Of a stretch of 64,000 bases of DNA, positions 26,607 through 35,212 are shown in pieces. The stretch spans positions 27,424 to 91,423 of the forward strand of contig NZ_VSRL01000007.1 of assembly GCF_012184385.1 (NCBI RefSeq), read 5' to 3'. The translations under genes and the position numbers were made by a program. Source of the DNA: Lentzea indica. GTDB taxonomy: Bacteria > Actinomycetota > Actinomycetes > Mycobacteriales > Pseudonocardiaceae. The first letter of the stretch is position 1; each line of letters begins with the position of its first letter. The notes under the pieces are model-generated. The model searched no databases. It was given only the letters and a program-made list of their open reading frames with translations, and was not told where the DNA came from.

Positions 26607-27728
26607 GTGACGGACCTCGGCGAAGCAGCGCGGCCGGTGATCGCCGAGTCGTGGCGGCGGTCCCTCGCGGCGCGCGTCGACCCCGACCGGCATGAGGCGC
26701 CCGTCGTCTACGCACCGGACGAGATCGCGGACCTGCGTGGCGCACACCCGTTGGCGACGACGGTGCCGCTGCTCAAGCACACGCTGTCCATGGACGAGAC
26801 GATCATGATCGTCACCGACACCCGCGGCCACATCCTGTGGTGCGAAGGCGACAACCGGGTGCGGCACAACGCCGAACGCGTCCACCTCACCGAGGGTTCG
26901 CGCTGGAGCGAGGATGTCATCGGCACGAACGCGATGGGCACCGCGCTGGCGACGGACAAGCCCGTCACCGTGCACTCCCGCGAACACCTCGTGCGCACCT
27001 ACCACGGCTGGACGTGCGCGGCGAGCCCGATCCACGACCCCCACACGGGGTTGCTGCTGGGGGTCGTCGACGTCAGCGGGCCGTTGAAGACCATGCACCC
27101 GGCCGTCGCGCAGCTCGTGTCGGCCGCCGCCCGGCTCGCCGAGCACCACCTGCGGCAGTTCGCGCCGCGCCAGCACGTGCTGACGCTGAGCTTCCTGGGC
27201 GGGCTGCACGCGGACCTCGACGGGCGGCCGCTGTCGCTGACGTTGCGCAACGCGGAGGTGCTGACCGCGCTTGCCCTGCATCCCAAGGGACTCACGGCGG
27301 AACAACTCGCATTGTTGCTCTATGGTGAGCGTGGGAACCCGACCACGGTCCGCGCGGAGCTGCATCGGCTGCGCGCGCAGCTCGGTGGTGTCCTGTTGAC
27401 GAGGCCGTACCGGTTGGACGCCGTGGTTCGCGGCGATTTCCTGGACGTGCGGACAGCGCTGAGATCCGGCGACGCGGGCAAGGCGACCCGGCACTACAGC
27501 GGTGAGCTGCTACCCCGTTCGGACGCGCCGGTGATCCGCGAGGAGCGGGTCGATCTCGCCGCCGCGGTGCGCAAAGGCGTGCTGGAGCGAGGAGATCTCG
27601 ACGCGCTGCTGTCGTTCGCGGACAGCGGCGAGGACGCCGAGGTGCTCGAACGCCTGCGTCTGCTGCTTCCGGCCACCGATCCTCGTCACGCTCTTGTCTC
27701 CTCGCGCCTGCGAAGGGCGTTGGAATAG
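26607..27728 (+). CDS. GAF-domain transcriptional activator (AcoR-like without AAA+ domain)
   Basis: A 373-residue regulator. The N-terminal half is a GAF domain of the acetoin/aldehyde-sensor type ([63 protein letters not shown]). No AAA+ sigma-54 module follows. The C-terminal part has a winged-helix-like segment ([31 protein letters not shown]) resembling SARP/OmpR-type DNA binding. Start GTG 26607 was chosen because earlier in-frame codons lie inside the inverted repeat and AGGAG at 26565 has no nearby start. Likely the activator of the dehydrogenase operon. Confidence 0.85.
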   Translation: MTDLGEAARPVIAESWRRSLAARVDPDRHEAPVVYAPDEIADLRGAHPLATTVPLLKHTLSMDETIMIVTDTRGHILWCEGDNRVRHNAERVHLTEGSRWSEDVIGTNAMGTALATDKPVTVHSREHLVRTYHGWTCAASPIHDPHTGLLLGVVDVSGPLKTMHPAVAQLVSAAARLAEHHLRQFAPRQHVLTLSFLGGLHADLDGRPLSLTLRNAEVLTALALHPKGLTAEQLALLLYGERGNPTTVRAELHRLRAQLGGVLLTRPYRLDAVVRGDFLDVRTALRSGDAGKATRHYSGELLPRSDAPVIREERVDLAAAVRKGVLERGDLDALLSFADSGEDAEVLERLRLLLPATDPRHALVSSRLRRALE

Positions 27729-27751
27729 GCTTTCCCACGGGGGAGGGCAAA

Positions 27752-28501
27752 GTGAAGCAGTGCATCAACTGCATGACCCGGCTGCCGCGCAAGGAGGTCA
27801 CCGAGGTCGCGTGGTGTGCCTTGTGCGCGCCGTGCCTGCAGATCGTGTCGGACCAGATGAAACTGTTGTACGACAGGCCGGGCGGCGCTCCCGTGCAGAT
27901 CCACCAGTGCGGCTGGTGCGGTGTGTCGCGGTCGTGTGGCATCGGCAGTCGGACGCGGTGCCTGGTGTGCCTCGACGACAGGTCCGTGCCGGATCCGGCG
28001 GTGCAGAAGATCGCGCATCGCCTCGAGCTCGACGGCACCTGGCGGGAGAACTCGGAGTTCATCGCCGCGACGACCGTGAAGATTCGACTTGCCAAGTACT
28101 TCCAGCCCGGCAGGACCGTGCTCGCCACGGACGTGCACGGCTTGCCGTGGACGGGTTTCCGGTGGCTGACGAAGTCGCACGGCACGTGGGGGCGCAACGA
28201 CGAGACCGGTGAGGTGCAGCCGCTCAAGCGCTCGCGTGGCGAGGAGAACCTGCTTTACCTGGTGCGGTACGGGAAAGTGCTCAAGTTCGGGCGCGGGAAC
28301 GCCGACCGCGTCGGGGCGCACGTGTCGCTGGGCGCGGTTCCCGTGCTGGTGCTGTCCGCGTCCGGGCAGGAGGTGGCGTCCGCCAGGGACCGTTTGAAAC
28401 GCTTGCACCGCACCGAGATGGTGTCGCAGCGGACCCCGGTGGATCTCTTCGCGGTCCTGCCGGACGGGCTCGACGTCACCGACCAGTACCAGCGGCACTA
28501 G
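27752..28501 (+). CDS. Cys-rich protein with GIY-YIG/T5orf172-like segment
   Basis: A 249-residue protein with GTG start and GGGGAGGG just upstream. The first 70 residues hold three CxxC-type pairs (CINCMTRL, CALCAPC, CGWCGV, CLVCLDD), a multi-zinc ribbon. The later part LLYLVRYGKVLKFGRGNADRVGAH resembles the start of GIY-YIG or T5orf172 domains, where a Lys-Phe-Gly replaces the YIG. Such domains cut or bind nucleic acids. The family is not recognised with certainty and neighbours give no hint. Confidence 0.55.
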   Translation: MKQCINCMTRLPRKEVTEVAWCALCAPCLQIVSDQMKLLYDRPGGAPVQIHQCGWCGVSRSCGIGSRTRCLVCLDDRSVPDPAVQKIAHRLELDGTWRENSEFIAATTVKIRLAKYFQPGRTVLATDVHGLPWTGFRWLTKSHGTWGRNDETGEVQPLKRSRGEENLLYLVRYGKVLKFGRGNADRVGAHVSLGAVPVLVLSASGQEVASARDRLKRLHRTEMVSQRTPVDLFAVLPDGLDVTDQYQRH

Positions 28502-28546
28502 TCCGAGCTGGGAGTCGACGGGGTCCCTGCCGGGTAGCCCAGCAGT

Positions 28547-29410
28547 GTGGACGAGATCGTCGTGGTGGGACAGATCGCGCGGGACCTGGTCCTCGTCGTC
28601 GACGAGGTGCCGGGTCCCGGTGGCACGGCGCCGGTGCGGGAACGCCGCGAGATGCTCGGCGGCAAGGGCGCGAACATCGCGGTCGGTCTGGCCCAGCTGG
28701 GCGCGCCGGTCCAGCTCGTGGGCGTGGTCGGCGACGACGACATCGGCGAACGGCTGATCGCGCGGGCCGCCGCCGACGGGATCGGAACTGAAGCCGTCGT
28801 GCGGCGGCCTCGGTGCGACACGGGGTTGATCGTCGACGTCGTGGCCGACGGGTGGCGGTACCTGGAGGACCTCCCGGACGGCGTGCTGCTGCGTGAGGAC
28901 GACCTGCCGATCGACCTCATCGCGCGTGCGGCCGTCGTGGTGGTGCAGCTGCAGCAACCGCCTGAAGTGGCGCTCAAGGCAGCACGCGCGGCGACAGGTT
29001 GTGTCGTGCTCGACGGAGCGCCGCACGGTCTTAGGGACGAACTGCTGGCGTCTGCGGACGTCCTGCGCGCGGATCATCGGGAGGCCGAGCTGCTGTCCGG
29101 CCGGACGATCACCAGCGCGGACGACGCGGTGCGGGCGGCCCACGACGTGCGTGAGCAGGGGCCGAAGCTCGTGGCGTTCGCCGTGGACGACGTGGGCAAC
29201 GCGTTCGTGTGGGACGGCGGAGAGCTGGTGTTGCCTCTGGGGGATGCCGAGGTCGTCGACACGACTGGTGGTGGTGACGCTTTCGTGGCGGCGTTGACGT
29301 TCGCTCTCACGCGTGGAGACAGCCCCGCGGACGCCGCCCGGCGAGCGGTCCAGGCGTCCGGAGCCACCGTGTCGCATCCCGGCGGGCGGCCAGACCTCAC
29401 CGGACTCTGA
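28547..29410 (+). CDS. PfkB-family carbohydrate kinase (ribokinase-like)
   Basis: A 287-residue sugar kinase with GTG start. The N-terminal motif is VVVGQIARDLVLVVDEVPGPGG and GGKGANIAVGLAQLG (PfkB signature 1). The C-terminal DTTGGGDAFVAAL has the catalytic Asp (PfkB signature 2, usually DTTGAGD). Typical substrates are ribose, fructose phosphates or nucleosides. No sugar transport genes lie next to it. Confidence 0.92.
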   Translation: MDEIVVVGQIARDLVLVVDEVPGPGGTAPVRERREMLGGKGANIAVGLAQLGAPVQLVGVVGDDDIGERLIARAAADGIGTEAVVRRPRCDTGLIVDVVADGWRYLEDLPDGVLLREDDLPIDLIARAAVVVVQLQQPPEVALKAARAATGCVVLDGAPHGLRDELLASADVLRADHREAELLSGRTITSADDAVRAAHDVREQGPKLVAFAVDDVGNAFVWDGGELVLPLGDAEVVDTTGGGDAFVAALTFALTRGDSPADAARRAVQASGATVSHPGGRPDLTGL

Positions 29411-29453
29411 TCAGGCGCGTTATCGTTGTTTCGTCCGGTGAGGGGAGGTCCGC

Positions 29454-30197
29454 GTGCGAGTGCTCGCAGTCGTGCTGTTGCTGCTGCTGTCGGCGGCGCC
29501 CGCGCACGCCGCGTCCGGCACCTACCTGCGCGTCGGGCACTTCTCCACGGACCAGGCACGCGTCGACGCCACCCTCGACGGGGTCTCGGTCGGCACCCTC
29601 GACTACGCCCAGCTCAACGACTACGGACGCGTCGCGGCGGGGGAGCACGTCGTCGAGTTCCGGACCGCGGGGGCCGCTCCCGGCTCACCGGTGCTGCGGT
29701 CGGTGCTCGTGCGGGCGGAGTCGGGGAAGGCGTACACGGTTCTCGACATCGCGTCGTCGATGAAGGTCCTGGAGGACGACGTCAGCCTGCCGCCGAACGG
29801 GCAGGCGCGGCTGCGGGTCATCAACGCGGGTGACGCCGAGATGGACCTCCTGCGCGGAAGCGTGTTCGTCCACCGGAACGTGCAGGCGAACTCCACGACC
29901 GGATACGTCGTGATGCTGCCCGGTTCGGACGCCCTGCAGGTGCTGCCGCGCGGCAAGGACTCGACGCGGCTGGAGGCGACGCTCGAACCGGGCGCTGTCT
30001 ACTCGCTGCTGGTGAGCGCGCGGCGGATCGAGCTGCGGACCGACGCCAAGGGTGCCGAGGTCGTGCCCGGCGGCGGGCAGGAGACCGGGTTCGGCGGCAT
30101 GGCCGGCGGCTGGGACTGGGTGACCGCGCTGGTCATCGCGCTCATCGTGGGCATCGCGATGTTCTCGGTGCGCGGCAGGATGTTCCGGTTCGGCTGA
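29454..30197 (+). CDS. DUF4397-domain secreted, membrane-anchored protein
   Basis: A 247-residue envelope protein. The signal peptide is MRVLAVVLLLLLSAAPAHA, two DUF4397-like beta repeats follow (YLRVGHFSTDQARVDATLDG and LRVINAGDAEMDLLRG), then GGGQETGFGGMAGG and a C-terminal membrane helix (WVTALVIALIVGIAMF) ending in RGRMFRFG. No LPxTG is seen. The gene overlaps the sortase start by one base, so the product is a natural candidate partner of that enzyme. Confidence 0.86.
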   Translation: MRVLAVVLLLLLSAAPAHAASGTYLRVGHFSTDQARVDATLDGVSVGTLDYAQLNDYGRVAAGEHVVEFRTAGAAPGSPVLRSVLVRAESGKAYTVLDIASSMKVLEDDVSLPPNGQARLRVINAGDAEMDLLRGSVFVHRNVQANSTTGYVVMLPGSDALQVLPRGKDSTRLEATLEPGAVYSLLVSARRIELRTDAKGAEVVPGGGQETGFGGMAGGWDWVTALVIALIVGIAMFSVRGRMFRFG

Positions 30198-30721
30198 TGA
30201 GCAAGGGCAAGCTCGTGATGGGCGCGGCCGTGCTGGTCGCGTTGATCTACATCGTCAAGGATCCCGGCGCGGACGAGGTGCCGGAGCCGGTGACGGTACG
30301 GATCCCGTCGATCGGCGTCGACACCTCCCTCGAAGCACTGAAGGTCGACTCCGCCGGGGTCCTGGAGCCGCCGACTCGTACCGACAAGGCCGGCTGGTAC
30401 GCCAAGGGGATCGCGCCGGGAGACGCAGGTCCCGCGGTGATCGCGGGGCACGTCGACTCGAGGACGGGGCCCGGCGTGTTCGCCCGGTTGCCGGAGTTGC
30501 GGCCCGGTGCCGAGGTGCTGGTGGAGCGCAAGGACGGCAGCAAGCTCACGTTCGTCGTGAACAGCACGTATTCGACGGAGAAGACCGCGTTCCCGACGGC
30601 CGTCGTCTACGGGCCGACGCCGTTGTCCGAACTGCGGCTCGTGACGTGCGGCGGCGAGTTCGACAGGGTCGCGGGCAGCTACCGCGACAACGTCATCGTG
30701 GAAGCGGTGCTGAAAGTCTGA
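30197..30721 (+). CDS. Class F sortase
   Basis: A 174-residue sortase with an N-terminal membrane anchor (LVMGAAVLVALIYIV). Catalytic His is in VIAGHVDSRTG, Cys in LRLVTCGGEF and Arg in GSYRDNVI. The class F type is common in actinobacteria and its targets are largely unknown. It overlaps the upstream DUF4397 gene at TGATGA-type junction, so both are made together. Acts on the outer face of the membrane. Confidence 0.93.
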   Translation: MSKGKLVMGAAVLVALIYIVKDPGADEVPEPVTVRIPSIGVDTSLEALKVDSAGVLEPPTRTDKAGWYAKGIAPGDAGPAVIAGHVDSRTGPGVFARLPELRPGAEVLVERKDGSKLTFVVNSTYSTEKTAFPTAVVYGPTPLSELRLVTCGGEFDRVAGSYRDNVIVEAVLKV

Positions 30722-30838
30722 CCCGCGGGCACGCCTGAGGAACGCGACGGGAGCGCCACGGACTGTCGAACGGGAGCGTTGACCGCTACTCTTCGGCCCA
30801 CTGCCGCCGCTCGACGTTGACGTGGCAGGAGTAGCCCT

Positions 30839-32401
30839 GTGTTCATCAGGACATCGAAGGTTCTCGCGACGCTGGCCCTGCTCGGCTGGCTCGCCCCGGT
30901 CGCGCAGGCCGCGCCCGCGTGCTGGCAGGAGTTCTGCGGCAAATACCCACCAGCGCCCCAAGCCGGGCAGTGGTCTTCTGCCCACGTCTCCTACGACGCG
31001 ACCGGACGGCTGAAGTACGCCTCCGACAAGGACGGCAACCGGGTGCCGGACTTCAGTTACGTCGGCTACCACCACGGCGAGAAGCCGCTGCCGTCCGTAC
31101 CTGACGTCGTCACGATCAGCCCGGTCTCCGGCGACAACACCGCGCACCTCCAGAAGGCCATCGACCAGGCCGGCGCTCGCACGCCCGACGTAAACGGTCA
31201 TCGCGGCGCGGTCAAGCTGGCGGCCGGCCGGTACGACATCCACGGCACCGTGCGGATCAGGCACAGCGGCGTCGTGCTGCGCGGCTCCGGTGACGCCACA
31301 ACGCTCTTCGGCCGCGGCGACACACCGCACCAGCGCACGGTCGTCGTGCTCGGCAGCGACGCCAAGACCCCGTGGACGACCGGAGCAGCGGTCGAGGTGA
31401 CCACTCCGTTCGTGCAGGTCGGGTCGCTGGGCCTGGAGGTCGCGAACGCGGCGGCGTTCAGGGTCGGCCAGGAGGTCGTCGTGAAGCACCCGTCGTCACA
31501 GAAGTGGATCAACGCGGTCGGCGGCGGCGGTGTGGTGCAGGACGCCAAGTGGACGCCCGGATCCATGGACCTGCACTGGGTCCGCAGGATCAAGGCGATC
31601 GACGGCCGCAGGCTCACGTTCGACGCGCCGATCTACAACCACCTCGACCGGGCGCTGACGATCTCCACGGTCGCACCCGTGACCTCGCGGAACCTCGTCA
31701 CCGAGTCCGGTGTGGAGAGCCTGCGGGTCGACGTCGAGACCAAGGGCGGCGAGGACGAGAACCACGCGTGGAACGCGATCGGTGTGTTCGGCGCGGACAA
31801 CAGCTGGGTGCGATCGGTCAAGACCCGCTACTTCGGTTACGCGGGCGTGGTCACCGAACGGTCCGTGCGCATCACGGTCAAGGACGCGCAGGCCACGGAC
31901 CCGGTCGCGATCCGCACCGGCGGCCGCATGTACAACTTCGCCGCGAACACCAACTCGCACCTGATCCTGTTCACCGGCCTGCACGCCTCGAAGGCGCGGC
32001 ACGCGTTCGTCAGCAACGGGGCGAACTCCGTGGCGGGCGTGGTGTGGCACCGGGCCACTGTGGACGGTGGCGACGCGGAGGCCCACCGGCGATGGAGCCA
32101 GGGCCTGCTGTTCGACAACATCCGCGAGGTCGGCAACCGCGGCAACCAGGCCAAGCTGATCAACCGCGGCGACTACGGCACCTCGCACGGCTGGGGCGCC
32201 GCGCACTCGATGATCTGGGACTACAACAAGGAAATCGTCGTCCAGAAGCCACCGACCGCGCAGAACTACGCCGTGTCCAACGAGGGCACGCGGCGGTCGC
32301 AGCCGTACTTCCCCGGACCGTGGGGCAGCATCGAGATCAAGACCGGTCCGCTGGTGCCGGAGTCGCTGTACGAGGCGCAGGTCGTCGATCGGCTGAAGTG
32401 A
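30839..32401 (+). CDS. Secreted right-handed beta-helix (pectate-lyase-like) protein
   Basis: A 520-residue protein with GTG start, signal peptide (LATLALLGWLAPVAQAAPA) and a long region typical of polygalacturonase/pectate-lyase-like helices. The segment AHLQKAIDQAG...GAVKLAAGRYDIHGTVRI and GVVLRGSGDATTLFG is the conserved beginning of glycosyl hydrolase 28-like epimerase/lyase folds. Catalytic residues were not identified. Likely acts on polysaccharide outside the cell. Confidence 0.8.
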   Translation: MFIRTSKVLATLALLGWLAPVAQAAPACWQEFCGKYPPAPQAGQWSSAHVSYDATGRLKYASDKDGNRVPDFSYVGYHHGEKPLPSVPDVVTISPVSGDNTAHLQKAIDQAGARTPDVNGHRGAVKLAAGRYDIHGTVRIRHSGVVLRGSGDATTLFGRGDTPHQRTVVVLGSDAKTPWTTGAAVEVTTPFVQVGSLGLEVANAAAFRVGQEVVVKHPSSQKWINAVGGGGVVQDAKWTPGSMDLHWVRRIKAIDGRRLTFDAPIYNHLDRALTISTVAPVTSRNLVTESGVESLRVDVETKGGEDENHAWNAIGVFGADNSWVRSVKTRYFGYAGVVTERSVRITVKDAQATDPVAIRTGGRMYNFAANTNSHLILFTGLHASKARHAFVSNGANSVAGVVWHRATVDGGDAEAHRRWSQGLLFDNIREVGNRGNQAKLINRGDYGTSHGWGAAHSMIWDYNKEIVVQKPPTAQNYAVSNEGTRRSQPYFPGPWGSIEIKTGPLVPESLYEAQVVDRLK

Positions 32402-32402
32402 C

Positions 32403-34106
32403 CTAGTGCGACTCGCGCGCGACGTCCGAACCGCTGGAGCCGACCAGGAAGTCCAGGTCGGCTCCGGTGTCGGCGCCCAGGACGTGCTCGACGTAGAGCC
32501 GTTCCCAGCCGCGTGACGGTTTGGCGAACGCCGACGTCATCGCGGCACTGGGCGCGCGTGACAGGAAGTCTGGCGCCTCCACGTCGATCCGGCGGTTCTC
32601 CACGTCCAGCACGATGACGTCGCCGGTGCGGACCAGCCCGAGCGGCCCGCCCGCGGCCGCCTCCGGTGCCACGTGCAGCACGACCGTGCCGTAGGCGGTG
32701 CCGCTCATGCGCCCGTCGCAGATCCGGACCATGTCGCGCACGCCCTGCTCCAGGAGTTTCCTGGGCAGCGGCATGTTCGACACCTCTGGCATGCCGGGAT
32801 AGCCGCGCGGGCCACAGCCGCGCAGCACGAGCACGGAGTCCGCGTCCACGTCGAGGTCCGGGTCGTCGACGCGGGCGTGGAAGTCCTCGATGCTGTCGAA
32901 CACCACGGCCTTTCCCCGGTGCTGCAACAGATGAGCCGACGCGGCGGCCGGTTTGATCAGCGCACCGGACGGCGCCAGGTTGCCGCGCAGCACCGCGATC
33001 CCGCCCTCGGCGATGATCGGCTCGGCACGGCTGCGAATCACCTCGGGATCCCAGATCGGCGCGTCGTCGAGGTGGTCGACGAGCGGCCGGCCGGTGACCG
33101 TCAGCGCGGATGGGTCGAGCAGGTCACGAACTTCCCGCAGCACGGCCAGAAGCCCGCCCGCGCGGTGGAAGTCCTCCATCAGGAAGCGCCCGGCGGGCTG
33201 GAGATCCACCAGCAACGGGACGCCGGAGCCGATGCGGTCGAAGTCGTCCAAGGTCAGGTCGACGCCAAGACGTCCGGCAACAGCCAGGAGATGCACCACG
33301 GCGTTGGTGGAGCCGCCGATCGCGGCCAGCGCGACGATCGCGTTGTGGAAGGAGGCCTTCGTCAGGAACGTGCTGGGGCGCCGGTCCTTCTCGATCAGCT
33401 CGACGATCAGGCGGCCCGTGCCGTGGGAGGCTTCGAGCAGCCTGCTGTCCGGCGCCGGAGTGCCCGCCACACCGGGGACGACGGTGCCCAGAGCCTCCGC
33501 GACCAAAGCCATCGTCGAGGCCGTGCCCATGGTGTTGCAGTGGCCGCGGCTGCGGATCATCGCGGACTCCGACCGGATGAACGCCTCCTGCGACAACGTG
33601 CCGGCACGGACTTCCTCCGACAGCCGCCAGACGTCGGTGCCGCAGCCCAGCGGCACACCGCGGAACGTGCCGGTGAGCATCGGCCCGCCGGGAACCACGA
33701 CCGCCGGGATGTCGACGGACGCGGCGGCCATCAGCAGCGCGGGAATCGTCTTGTCACAACCGCCGAGCAGCACCACGCCGTCGACCGGGTTGGCGCGCAG
33801 CATCTCCTCGGCGGCCATCGCGGCCATGTTGCGCCACAGCATCGCGGTCGGGCGGACGTTGGTCTCGCCGAGCGACACTACCGGGAGGTTGAGCGGGATG
33901 CCGCCGGCCTCGCGCACGCCGTTCGACACCGAGGCGGCGACCTCGTCGAGGTGCGCGTTGCACGGGGTGAGGTCGGAGGCGGAGTTGGCGATGGCGATCT
34001 GCGGTCTGGTGAAGGCGTCGGACGGGCCGCCGCGGCGCATCCAGGCTCGGTGGATGTAGGCGTTGCGGTCTTCTCCTGCGTACCAGTGTTCGCTGCGCAG
34101 CCCCAT
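32403..34106 (-). CDS. IlvD/Edd-family dehydratase (sugar-acid or dihydroxy-acid)
   Basis: A 567-residue iron-sulfur dehydratase. Cluster-ligand regions are NSASDLTPCNAHL, LLGGCDKTIPALLM and SRGHCNTMGTAST. The final part contains GRMSGTAYGTVVLHVAPEAAAGGPLGLV. The sequence resembles L-arabinonate/xylonate-type dehydratases more than biosynthetic IlvD, partly because no ilv genes are nearby. The start at 34106 (MGLRSEHWYAGEDRNAYIHRA) is the family start. Likely part of sugar acid catabolism. Confidence 0.9.
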   Translation of the reverse strand: MGLRSEHWYAGEDRNAYIHRAWMRRGGPSDAFTRPQIAIANSASDLTPCNAHLDEVAASVSNGVREAGGIPLNLPVVSLGETNVRPTAMLWRNMAAMAAEEMLRANPVDGVVLLGGCDKTIPALLMAAASVDIPAVVVPGGPMLTGTFRGVPLGCGTDVWRLSEEVRAGTLSQEAFIRSESAMIRSRGHCNTMGTASTMALVAEALGTVVPGVAGTPAPDSRLLEASHGTGRLIVELIEKDRRPSTFLTKASFHNAIVALAAIGGSTNAVVHLLAVAGRLGVDLTLDDFDRIGSGVPLLVDLQPAGRFLMEDFHRAGGLLAVLREVRDLLDPSALTVTGRPLVDHLDDAPIWDPEVIRSRAEPIIAEGGIAVLRGNLAPSGALIKPAAASAHLLQHRGKAVVFDSIEDFHARVDDPDLDVDADSVLVLRGCGPRGYPGMPEVSNMPLPRKLLEQGVRDMVRICDGRMSGTAYGTVVLHVAPEAAAGGPLGLVRTGDVIVLDVENRRIDVEAPDFLSRAPSAAMTSAFAKPSRGWERLYVEHVLGADTGADLDFLVGSSGSDVARESH

Positions 34107-34194
34107 GTCCTCGACAGTAACCTCTGACCGCTCGTCGCAGGCACTACCGCGACGGGTCCGGACCGCACGACTTTCCGGACCCGCCCGCGCGAGG

Positions 34195-34635
34195 TCAGGC
34201 CACGACGATGTCGTCACCCTTGATCTTCGTCTTGATCTGCGGCAACGGCTTCTTGGCCGGTCCGGTCTTCCTCTTGCCGTCCACCGAGCTGAACCGGCTG
34301 TCGTGGCACCAGCAGATGATCAGGTTGTTGTCGACCTCGCTGCACATGCAGCCCAGGTGCGTGCACTTGGCGTCGAACGCCGTGTACGTGCCCTTCTTCG
34401 GCTGCGCGACGACGACGGACGTCTCGTCGTCGAAGTAGACGACGACACCGCCGTTGAGCGGCACGTCCGCCTTCTTCGCGAGGAACGTGCCGGGCGGAAG
34501 CTTGCCGCACGGCTGGGACTCGGCGGCCGCGGCGGTGCCTGCGGAAAGGGCGGTGCCTGTCGCGAGGGCCGTGGCGGCGCAGCCACCGAGGAAACAGCGG
34601 CGGCTGACGGTGGTGGGGGTGTCCGGGAACTCCAT
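34195..34635 (-). CDS. Tat-exported Rieske [2Fe-2S] protein
   Basis: A 146-residue protein with a twin-arginine-type signal (TTVSRRCFLGGCAATALATG). The Rieske ligands are CTHLGC and CWCHDS, with the second box CWCH in place of the usual CPCH. It is a stand-alone domain, small and periplasm-facing or cell-wall-facing, without an obvious oxidase next to it. It might donate electrons to an unknown oxygenase or stay as a redox sensor. Confidence 0.9.
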   Translation of the reverse strand: MEFPDTPTTVSRRCFLGGCAATALATGTALSAGTAAAAESQPCGKLPPGTFLAKKADVPLNGGVVVYFDDETSVVVAQPKKGTYTAFDAKCTHLGCMCSEVDNNLIICWCHDSRFSSVDGKRKTGPAKKPLPQIKTKIKGDDIVVA

Positions 34636-34727
34636 CGCTCACTTCCTGCCATGTCGAGATGCGGCGGAGGCGGCCTGTTCACCTTGGCGTGAGCGGCTGG
34701 ACCGGGCGAGCCCCGAATTTTCGAGGA

Positions 34728-35123
34728 CTAAAGCGGCAGGTCGGGTGGAAGCTGCAGGGCGATGGTGATCAGCGAGTGGACGCGGTCCGCGATCACGCTC
34801 AGCAGGCCGTGCATTTCGGGGGACGCGGTGTCGGCGGCTTCCTGGAGCGTGCGCAGGTCGGCGTCGATCCGGCAGAGCACCGCGGCCGTGTCCGCGGGCC
34901 CTGCGGTGAAGGCCCTGGCGATGTCCTCGAGCGGCAGGCCGTGGACCTCGAGACGTTGCACGAGGTGGATGCGATCGACGTCGTCGGCGCGGTAGAGGCG
35001 GTAGTTGCTCGCGGTGCGCTGGGTGGGGCTGATCAGGCCCAAAGTCGTGTAGTAGTCGACCGTGCGGATGCTGACGCCGGCGCGGGCGGCAAGCTCGCCG
35101 ATCTTGAGAAGCGATTCGGACAA
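34728..35123 (-). CDS. MerR-family transcriptional regulator
   Basis: A 131-residue regulator: LLKIGELAARAGVSIRTVDYYTTLGLI (helix-turn-helix), NYRLYRADDVDRIHLVQRL (wing and helix) and a short helical C-terminus. The start is taken as TTG at 35123, 8 bases after GGAGG; GTG at 35132 is the other option. The intergenic region to the CNNM-type gene has a direct repeat GTGCTAC-GTGCTAG at about 35156-35169 that might be the binding site. Confidence 0.9.
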   Translation of the reverse strand: MSESLLKIGELAARAGVSIRTVDYYTTLGLISPTQRTASNYRLYRADDVDRIHLVQRLEVHGLPLEDIARAFTAGPADTAAVLCRIDADLRTLQEAADTASPEMHGLLSVIADRVHSLITIALQLPPDLPL

Positions 35124-35212
35124 ATCGGCCACCTCCGTCCCTCTAAACCGTACAGTGCTACGTGCTAGTGTTGGAGTATGCCTGACGAAGCCGACATAGA
35201 TGGCTGTAGTAC

